Of a stretch of DNA of 64,000 nucleotides, positions 1 to 9,900 are shown piece after piece. Each line of letters begins with the position of its first letter. The first letter of the stretch is position 1. The DNA is taken from contig NZ_CP023747.1 in NCBI RefSeq assembly GCF_008704995.1, positions 5,490,001-5,554,000 of the forward strand. Reading direction: 5' to 3'. The notes below the pieces were generated by a model. The model saw nothing but the letters and a program-made list of their open reading frames with translations. It did no database searches and was not told the DNA's origin. The DNA comes from Streptomyces nodosus. Lineage in GTDB: Bacteria; Actinomycetota; Actinomycetes; Streptomycetales; Streptomycetaceae. The position numbers and the translations under genes were made by a program.

Positions 1-2560
<2,560 letters not shown>

Positions 2561-2640
2561 GTTGCTCGCGTTCACTGTGTTGGTTCTGAAACCACGAACA
2601 ATCGCACCCTGACGGGTGGTCGGGTTGTGTGTTTCATAGT

Positions 2641-2758
2641 GTTTCGGTGGTCATAGCGTGAGGGAAACGCCCGGTTACATTCCGAACCCGGAAGCTAAGC
2701 CTCAGAGCGCCGATGGTACTGCAGGGGGGACCCTGTGGGAGAGTAGGACGCCGCCGAA
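2641..2758 (+). rRNA. 5S ribosomal RNA
   Basis: Follows 23S after an 80-base spacer. It starts GTTTCGGTGGTCATAGCG and ends GGACGCCGCCGAAC, so the terminal helix closes. The internal CCCGGTTACATTCCGAACCCGG loop A/helix III region and the GATGGTACTGC loop E region are typical of actinomycete 5S. Exact ends are uncertain by 1-2 bases. Confidence 0.96.
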
Positions 2759-2770
2759 CAAAATTTGAGA

Positions 2771-2808
2771 GCTGGTCCCCGAACTTCGGTTCGGGGACCA
2801 GCTTTTTT
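2771..2808 (+). terminator. Intrinsic terminator of the rRNA operon
   Basis: A perfect 14-bp stem (GCTGGTCCCCGAAC and its complement) closes on a TTCG tetraloop and is followed directly by six T residues. It lies 13 bases after 5S, so it ends the rRNA transcript. Confidence 0.95.
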
Positions 2809-2856
2809 GCGTTGGCCGTCACTTGGTGTTCACCTGGTGGCATCAGCATCCCAGCC

Positions 2857-3534
2857 ATGGGTACTGCTGGAATGCTCAGCGCCGCGGGCGTCGGCGCCGG
2901 TGATGAGGTCATCGTGCCGGCCTTCGGCACCATCGAGGTGGCCGAGGCCGTGTGCCGGGCCGGTGCGACACCCGTCTTCGCCGACATAGATCCCGTGACG
3001 TACTGCCTGGACTCCGTGGCCGTCGAGGCCGCGGTGACACCGGAGACCGTCGCGGTCGTCGTGGTGCACCGGTTCGGGCGGCCTGCCGACATCGCGCGGC
3101 TGCATGAGATCGGGCAGCGGCACGGCCTCCTGGTGCTGGAACAGGGGGAGTCCGAGACGCCGTACGAGGACGTCGCGCAGCGCCGTGAGCGGGCCGCCTA
3201 CCTCGACCGGCGGCTGCGTGGCGTGGTGACGCCCGGAAGCAGCGGAGGGCACACCTACCAGCAGTACGTCGTACGGGTGCCCGGCAACGGCCGGCCGGAC
3301 CGTGACGCCTTCGCACGCGCCCTCAAGGCCAAGGGAATCGACTGCCGGGTACCGGTGAAGACGCCGGTGCACCGCATGCCGGGATTCCGGCGCGATGTAT
3401 GTCTGCCCGAGACCGAGCGGGCCGCCGACGAGACGCTCTCGCTGCCCGTGGACGCGTCGCTGACGAGACGTGAGATGAACAGGATCGTCGGAGCGTGCAA
3501 CGCCCTGGGCGGGCTGCTGCAGCCCGCCTTCTGA
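2857..3534 (+). CDS. DegT/DnrJ/EryC1/StrS-type aminotransferase relative lacking the PLP-lysine segment
   Basis: Encodes 225 residues from the ATG at MGTAGMLSAAGV. The first part (GDEVIVPAFGTIEVAEAV, then ATPVFADIDPVTYCLD and VVVHRFGRPADI) aligns with the N-terminal half of DegT-type sugar aminotransferases. The last part (HTYQQYVVRVPG ... CRVPVKTPVHRMPGF) matches their C-terminal domain. Known family members have about 370 residues, with the PLP lysine in a central S-F-x-x-x-K segment. Here GLLVLEQGESETPY runs almost directly into the C-terminal helix, so that lysine is absent. The frame is open further upstream into 5S, but that part cannot be coding. A catalytic aminotransferase role is therefore doubtful; it may be a conserved non-catalytic relative or a decaying gene. 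It sits just behind the rRNA terminator and no clear promoter or ribosome site is visible. Confidence 0.6.
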   Translation: MGTAGMLSAAGVGAGDEVIVPAFGTIEVAEAVCRAGATPVFADIDPVTYCLDSVAVEAAVTPETVAVVVVHRFGRPADIARLHEIGQRHGLLVLEQGESETPYEDVAQRRERAAYLDRRLRGVVTPGSSGGHTYQQYVVRVPGNGRPDRDAFARALKAKGIDCRVPVKTPVHRMPGFRRDVCLPETERAADETLSLPVDASLTRREMNRIVGACNALGGLLQPAF

Positions 3535-3549
3535 ACCGGATGTTCGAGG

Positions 3550-3579
3550 TTGGGAGCACACGTCAGTTCGGGGTATGAT
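3550..3579 (+). promoter_or_regulatory. Promoter of the tRNA-Thr gene
   Basis: TTGGGA (3550-3555), an 18-base spacer and TATGAT (3574-3579) resemble the housekeeping sigma consensus (TTGACA/TATAAT, 4/6 and 5/6). Transcription would start near 3586, leaving a 5' leader of about 35 bases before the tRNA. Confidence 0.65.
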
Positions 3580-3620
3580 CTATTCCGTTGCCGGGGGGGA
3601 AACCTCCGAAAAGGCGACAG

Positions 3621-3693
3621 GCCCCTATAGCTCAGTCGGTAGAGCGTCTCCATGGTAAGGAGAAGGTCAACGGTTCGATTCCGTTTGGGGGCT
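3621..3693 (+). tRNA. tRNA-Thr (anticodon GGU)
   Basis: Full cloverleaf. The 7-bp acceptor stem GCCCCTA pairs with TGGGGGC (one G-T pair). The D arm is GCTCAGTCGGTAGAGC, the anticodon stem TCTCC/GGAGA holds the loop ATGGTAA (anticodon GGT in DNA, reading ACC/ACU), and the T arm contains GGTTCGATTCC. CCA is not encoded; the sequence continues CGACC. Confidence 0.95.
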
Positions 3694-3699
3694 CGACCA

Positions 3700-3731
3700 A
3701 AAAGGCCTCGCCCATCAGGGCGAGGCCTTTT
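3700..3731. terminator. Bidirectional intrinsic terminator between tRNA-Thr and osaC
   Basis: AAAAGGCCTCGCCC, an ATCA loop and GGGCGAGGCCTTTT form a perfect 14-bp stem with A residues on one side and T residues on the other. It can therefore stop both the tRNA transcript (+) and the convergent osaC transcript (-). Confidence 0.9.
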
Positions 3732-3788
3732 GCATGTCTCGACTCGGGCCCGCGGCACGGGACTTGGCCCGGCCCCCGCGGGCCTTCC

Positions 3789-6530
3789 TCACTCCTTGAG
3801 CAGGCCCGGCACCCGCATCGCCAGGATCGCCATGTCATCGGACGGGGCGTCGGACGCGAAGCGCTCCACCGCACGCAGGATGCGGGCCGCCACCGCGCCC
3901 GCCGTGAGGCCCGTGCAGGTCGTCAGCACGTCGGCGAGGCCGTCGTCGCCCAGCATGCGGGTGCCCTCGCGGCGTTCGGTGACGCCGTCCGTGACGCACA
4001 GCAGGACATCGCCCGGGTCCAGCGTCACCGTCTGCTCGTACAGCTCCAGATCGTCCATGACGCCGAGCAGCGGCTGCGGTTCCGCGGCCGGCTCCACCGT
4101 GCCGTCCTGGCGCAGCCGGAGCGGGAGCGGATGGCCGGCACAGACCACCTTCAGGACCGCGCTGCCGTCGTCCTGCGGCCACAACTCGCCGTACAGCAGC
4201 GTCAGGAAGCGGCTGCGGGCGCCCTCGTCGAGGATCGCGGAGTTCAGGCGCTCCAGGACCGCCGGGCCGCCGAAGCCCTCGCGGGCCAGCAGCCGCAGGG
4301 CGTGCCGGGCCAGGCCCGTGACCGCCGCCGCCTCCGGTCCCGTACCGCAGACGTCGCCGATGGCGAAGCCGTAGGCGCCGTCGCGGATCGGGAACAGGTC
4401 GTAGAAGTCGCCGCCGACCTCGTTGCCCTCACCGGCGGCACGGTAGATGACCTCGACCTCCACGCCGTCGACCTGAGGCAGCTCCGGCGGGAGCAGACTG
4501 CGCTGGAGGGACTGGCTGATGGCGGTGCGCTCCGAGTACAGCCGGGCGTTGTCCAGCGCCAGGGCCGCCCGGCGGCTCAGGTCCTCGGCCAGCTCCAGGA
4601 TCTCCTGGCGGAAGTGTTCGTCCGTCGGCCTGCCCAGGGTCAGCATGCCGATGACGCGGTTGCGGGCCACCAGGGGAAGCACGACGGTCTCCCCGCCGAC
4701 CGTGGCCGCGGTCGCCAGCGTCGTGCCGATGCCGGAGCTGACGGTCGACGGCTCGCCCAGCCCCAGGCTCCGCATGGAGGTGCGCAGCGCCGCCTGGTGG
4801 GCCGCCTCCGACGGGGCCGACCAGACCCGGGCGCCCGGTGTGGGGATCGGCTCCGGCGGCGGGATCTTCGACAGCAGCGCCTTGAGGCCGTCGATGCGTT
4901 CCTCGTCCTCGTGCAGCACATAGGAGAGATACGGCTCCGAGGCCTGGTCGGCGATCGTGTAGACCGCGCACCAGGTGGCCAGCGTGGGGATGGTCATCTG
5001 GGCCATGAGCGCCAGCGTCTGATCGCGGTCCAGGGTGCCCGCGAGGAGATCGGAGGCCTCGACCAGGAAGCTCAGCGAGCCGCGGCGCAGCCGTTGCAGC
5101 TCGCCCAGGCGGGCCGATTCCACGGCCAGGGCGATACGGTCGGCCGCGAACTGGAGGCGCAGCGCCTCCTCGTTGGAGTAGCGGGAGGGCACCTCGGCCG
5201 CCACCCCGAGGGAGCCGGTGAGCCGGCCCTCCACCTTCAGCGGGACCGTCACCACCGACCGCATGCCCGTGCCGCCCAGCAGCGGGACCGCGCTGGGCAC
5301 GGCCGCCAGATCGTCATGGACGGCGGGCATCCGGGCCGAGCCGTAGCGGCCCGCCTCGACGGGGACGCGGGCGAAGCGCTGACGGGCGGAGGGCAGACCG
5401 GTGGAGGCACGTACCTCCAGTTCCGTCTCGTCGTCGGTGGCCAGCAGGAGGAAGGCGGCGTCGCCGTCGAGCATGTCGCGGGCGCGTTCCACGGTGCGCT
5501 GCAGCAGGCCGTCGAGGTCGTCGGGGGCCGGGGAGCCGATGAAGACCTCGAAGGGGTCCGTGGCCTGGCCGTCCTGGGCGGCCGTGCTGTCGGGAGCCGC
5601 CCCGCGCAGCGGGGTCTGCAGAACGGCGCGCTCATGGTCGCGCACCAGCAGACAGACCGTGGAGGGCGCGCCGCCCGTGTCGCGGACGCGCAGATGGGAG
5701 GCGTAGACGGGGACCACGCGACCGTTGGCGCCGCGGATGCCGTAGCTGCCCTCCCAGCGCGAGAGCTGAAGGGCCTCCGCGATGCCGGTGCCGGTGCCCG
5801 GGGTGTGCGGCCAGGCCGCGAGGTCGGTGAGCGGCTTCCCGGTGACGTGGTCGCCCGGGTACCCGAAGAGTTCCTCCGCGTCCTCGTTCCAGGAACCGAT
5901 GGATCCGTTCCGGTCGATCTGGACGACGGCGACCCGCACCCGGCCGTCGGCGAGCGGAAGCAGTTCGGCGGGCAGACAGGGGCCCGCCGCGCGGGTGCCC
6001 ACCGGGCGCTCCGGAAGATCGAGCTGGAACCAGACCCGCTTGTGGGTGGGGGTGTACTCGACGCCCCAGTGGCCCGCCAGGGCGGCGCAGAGCTGAAGGC
6101 CGCGGCCGCCCTCGCGGTCGGGTCCGCCCATGGAGACGGCCGCCGACTGCAATGGGAGCTCGCGCTCCGGATACCGGTCGGCGACCTCGATGCGCACCCC
6201 GTCGTCGCTGCGCAGGCACAGCACCTCCGCGGCGGTGCCCGCGTGGACGACGGCGTTGGTGACGAGTTCGCTGGTCAGGACCACCGCGTCGTCGATGATG
6301 TCCGCGAAGCCCCAGCCCTGGAGCGAGTCACGGACGAAGGAGCGGGCACTGGCGACCGATCGCCCGACAGGCTCGAAACTGGCGGCCGCGCGCGCGGTGA
6401 TCACAGAACTCCTCGTACGGTTGTCTACGTACGGCACATCCGGGCCGACCCGCTCCTGGTGAGGCAGCCGCTGGCTCCCCGTGTGCCGGGGATCCCGGGG
6501 TGGTCCTCCGGGATGCAGTCCGGTGGTCAT
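3789..6530 (-). CDS. osaC: OsaC-like multidomain regulator: RsbW-type kinase, PAS, two GAF, PP2C phosphatase
   Basis: A 913-residue cytoplasmic protein. In order: a GHKL ATPase/anti-sigma domain (about residues 40-160, N-box ELVTNAVVHAG, later GGRGLQLC), a PAS domain (SWNEDAEELFGYP), two GAF domains, and a C-terminal SpoIIE/PP2C phosphatase domain with the metal-binding motifs GGDFYDLFP, GDVCGTG and SDDMAIL. In S. coelicolor the homologue next to osaAB is described as controlling sigma-B after osmotic stress; here that role is inferred from architecture and neighbours. I chose the ATG with GGAGGGG nine bases upstream; another ATG at 6614 would add 28 residues. It is divergent from osaA. The combination of an anti-sigma kinase and an anti-anti-sigma phosphatase in one chain suggests a self-contained partner-switching hub. 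Confidence 0.9.
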   Translation of the reverse strand: MTTGLHPGGPPRDPRHTGSQRLPHQERVGPDVPYVDNRTRSSVITARAAASFEPVGRSVASARSFVRDSLQGWGFADIIDDAVVLTSELVTNAVVHAGTAAEVLCLRSDDGVRIEVADRYPERELPLQSAAVSMGGPDREGGRGLQLCAALAGHWGVEYTPTHKRVWFQLDLPERPVGTRAAGPCLPAELLPLADGRVRVAVVQIDRNGSIGSWNEDAEELFGYPGDHVTGKPLTDLAAWPHTPGTGTGIAEALQLSRWEGSYGIRGANGRVVPVYASHLRVRDTGGAPSTVCLLVRDHERAVLQTPLRGAAPDSTAAQDGQATDPFEVFIGSPAPDDLDGLLQRTVERARDMLDGDAAFLLLATDDETELEVRASTGLPSARQRFARVPVEAGRYGSARMPAVHDDLAAVPSAVPLLGGTGMRSVVTVPLKVEGRLTGSLGVAAEVPSRYSNEEALRLQFAADRIALAVESARLGELQRLRRGSLSFLVEASDLLAGTLDRDQTLALMAQMTIPTLATWCAVYTIADQASEPYLSYVLHEDEERIDGLKALLSKIPPPEPIPTPGARVWSAPSEAAHQAALRTSMRSLGLGEPSTVSSGIGTTLATAATVGGETVVLPLVARNRVIGMLTLGRPTDEHFRQEILELAEDLSRRAALALDNARLYSERTAISQSLQRSLLPPELPQVDGVEVEVIYRAAGEGNEVGGDFYDLFPIRDGAYGFAIGDVCGTGPEAAAVTGLARHALRLLAREGFGGPAVLERLNSAILDEGARSRFLTLLYGELWPQDDGSAVLKVVCAGHPLPLRLRQDGTVEPAAEPQPLLGVMDDLELYEQTVTLDPGDVLLCVTDGVTERREGTRMLGDDGLADVLTTCTGLTAGAVAARILRAVERFASDAPSDDMAILAMRVPGLLKE

Positions 6531-6906
6531 GGTGCGGCGCCCCTCCGATGCCTGCCCGCTCGTGCTCGTGCCGCCGCCCAGGCCGGCCGGACCGGTGAGG
6601 CTGGACAGCCGCATGCAAGGTTACTTACCTTCGCCGTCCATGCGGATGCCGGTCGCCGGTGTTGACGCCGGAGGGTGCGCGGAGCGTGTGCGAAAGCTGC
6701 CGAACTGTTATGGCCTGGTTCAAGCAGGGTGAAACACTGGGCAGGCTTCCGGAAAAACTTCGGGCGGACCACGTGGCGTGTACCACGCCGGGCAGGGGCA
6801 CTCGTGTGTGCCTCGCCGCACAGGGCGGCACTACGCTCCGGTAGATGTACGCCGAGCGGTACCCCGGAGCACAGCAGTGATGGTCGATCCCTGCGGGAGG
6901 GACACA
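6531..6906. other. Divergent osaC/osaA intergenic region
   Basis: 376 bases that must hold the promoters of both genes. I find the two ribosome-binding sites at its ends but no convincing housekeeping promoter, and no GTTT-N14-16-GGGTAY motif of the sigma-B type on either strand. Confidence 0.5.
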
Positions 6907-9900
6907 GTGGAGTCTGGCGCAGCGACGAGGGGCACGAAGACGCGCGCACAAGGCGGACGGTCCCTGAGCGCTCAGCGCACGGCGGGCAAGGGGACCACCG
7001 AGGTGGACACGGCGGCCCTGAACCGTCTGCTGGCGGCCCTGGAGTCGATGAAGGACGGCAATTTCCGCAGGCGTCTGCCGGTGTCCGGAGACGGGGTGAT
7101 GGCGGAGATCGCCGCCGTCTTCAACGAGGTCGCCGACCGCAATCTGCATCTGACCGGTGAACTGGCGCGGGTGCGGCGCATGGTGGGGCGTGAGGGGAAG
7201 CTCACGGAGCGGCTGGAGACGGGGGTCTGCGAGGGCTCCTGGGCGACCGCGATCGACGCCTCCAACGCGCTGGTCGACGATCTCGTGCGCCCGGTCTCCG
7301 AGGTCGGCCGGGTGCTGTCGGCGGTGGCCGAGGGCGATCTGTCGCCGCGGATGGATCTGCGCACCCAGGGGCCGGACGGCTCCGGGCATCCGCTGCGCGG
7401 TGAGTTCCTGAAGGTCGGCCGTACCGTCAACAATCTGGTCGACCAGCTGTCCACCTTCACCGACGAGGTGACCCGGGTGGCCATCGAGGTGGGCACCCAG
7501 GGCAAGCTGGGCGGGCAGGCCCGGGTGCGGGGGATGTCCGGTTCGTGGAAGGACCTCACGGACTCCGTCAACACCATGGCCTACCAGCTGACCGCTCAGG
7601 TGCGGGACATCGCGCTGGTGACCACGGCCGTGGCCAAGGGCGACCTGTCCCGGAAGGTCACGGTCCATGTGGCCGGGGAGATGCTGGAGCTGAAGAACAC
7701 CGTCAACACGATGGTGGACCAGCTGTCCTCCTTCTCGTCCGAGGTGACGCGCGTCGCCCGTGAGGTCGGCACCGAGGGCGAACTGGGCGGGCAGGCGCAG
7801 GTGCCCGGGGTGGCCGGTGTGTGGAAGGACCTCACCGATTCGGTGAACCTGATGGCCGGCAATCTGACCGCCCAGGTGCGAGGGATCGCGCAGGTGACGA
7901 CCGCGGTCGCCAACGGCGACCTGTCGCAGAAGGTGACCGTCTCGGCGCGCGGTGAGGTCGCGCAGCTGGCGGAGACGATCAACCAGATGACCGAGACGCT
8001 GCGCACCTTCGCGGACGAGGTCACCCGGGTGGCCAACGAGGTCGGCGCCGAGGGCAGGCTCGGCGGCCAGGCGAACGTGCCGGGCGCGGCGGGCACCTGG
8101 AAGGACCTCACCGATTCGGTGAACACGGTCTTCCGGAACCTGACCACCCAGGTCAGGGACATCGCCGCGGTGACGACGGCGGTGGCCAACGGTGATCTGT
8201 CGCAGAAGGTCACCGTCGATGTGGCCGGCGAGATGCTGGAGCTGAAGAACACCGTCAACGGGATGGTGGACCAGCTGTCCGCGTTCGGCTCCGAGGTCAC
8301 CCGGGTGGCGCGGGAGATCGGTGTCGAGGGCGAGCTGGGCGGCCAGGCGCAGGTGACGGGCGCCGCCGGCACCTGGAAGGACCTCGCGGACTCCGTGAAC
8401 ACGGCGTTCCGCAACCTCACCGGCCAGGTGCGCAACATCGCCCAGGTGACGACGGCGGTGGCCAACGGGGATCTGTCGCAGAAGGTCACGGTGGACGTCT
8501 CCGGCGAGATGCTCCAGCTGAAGAACACCGTGAACACCATGGTGGATCAGCTGTCGTCGTTCGCCGACCAGGTCACCAGGATGGCCCGGGACGTCGGCAC
8601 GGAGGGGCGGCTGGGTGGCCAGGCCCTGGTGCCGGGCGTCAGCGGCACCTGGAAGGAGCTCACCGACTCCGTCAACTTCATGGCGGGCAATCTGACCTCG
8701 CAGGTACGGCAGATCGCCCAGGTCACCACGGCGGTGGCCCGCGGTGATCTGTCGCAGAAGATCGATGTGGATGCCCGGGGCGAGATCCTGGAGCTGAAGA
8801 ACACCATCAACAACCTGGTGGACCAGCTCTCCGCCTTCGCGGAGCAGGTGACGCGAGTGGCGCGCGAGGTGGGCACCGAGGGGCGGCTGGGCGGCCAGGC
8901 CCAGGTGCCCGGAGTGGCGGGTGTGTGGCGTGATCTGACCGACTCCGTCAACGGCATGGCCGGCAACCTCACCACCCAGGTGCGCAACATCGCCCAGGTC
9001 GCGACCGCGGTGGCCCGCGGTGATCTGTCGCAGAAGATCGATGTGGACGCCCGGGGCGAGATCCTGGAGCTGAAGAACACCATCAACACGATGGTCGACC
9101 AGCTCTCCAACTTCGCGGAGCAGGTGACGCGGGTAGCGCGTGAGGTGGGCACGGAGGGCATCCTCGGCGGCCAGGCCGAGGTCCAGGGGGTCTCCGGCAC
9201 CTGGAAGGACCTCACCCAGTCCGTGAACTTCATGGCGAACAACCTGACCATCCAGGTGCGCAACATCGCCGAGGTCACGACGGCGGTCGCCAAGGGCGAC
9301 CTGTCCAAGAAGATCACCGTCGACGCCAAGGGCGAGATCCTCGAACTGGTCACCACCGTCAACACGATGGTCGACCAGCTGTCGTCCTTCGCGGAGCAGG
9401 TGACGCGGGTGGCGCGTGAGGTGGGCACCGAGGGCATCCTCGGCGGCCAGGCGCATGTGCCCGGCGTCACGGGCATCTGGAAGGACCTCAGCGACAACGT
9501 CAACCTGATGGCCAAGAACCTCACCATGCAGGTGCGCAACATCTCCCAGGTCGCGGCGGCCGTCGCCAACGGCGATCTGACCCGCACGGTGACGATCGAG
9601 GCGCGCGGCGAGGTGGCACAGCTCGCCGACACCTTCAACACCATGGTGAAGACGCTGAGTTCGTTCGCCGACCAGGTCACCAAGGTGGCCCGGGAGGTGG
9701 GCACGGACGGCATCCTCGGCGGTCAGGCGCATGTGCCGGGCGTGGCCGGCACCTGGAAGGACCTCACCGAGTCGGTGAACCAGATGGCCTCCAACCTCAC
9801 CGGGCAGGTGCGCAACATCGCCATGGTGACCACGGCCATCGCCAAGGGCGATCTCACCAAGAAGATCGACATCGAGGCGCGCGGTGAGATCCTCGAACTC

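Noticed and set aside
3588..6665. A 1025-codon open frame on the plus strand opposite osaC
   Set aside because: Arg/Gly/His/Gln-rich shadow of a GC-rich gene; no motifs, and osaC on the other strand is unambiguous. It also starts before and runs through the tRNA.
6625..9732. A 1035-codon minus-strand frame with regular repeats opposite osaA
   Set aside because: Its periodicity simply mirrors the 276-bp repeats of osaA; composition is His/Leu/Arg-rich and without domains.
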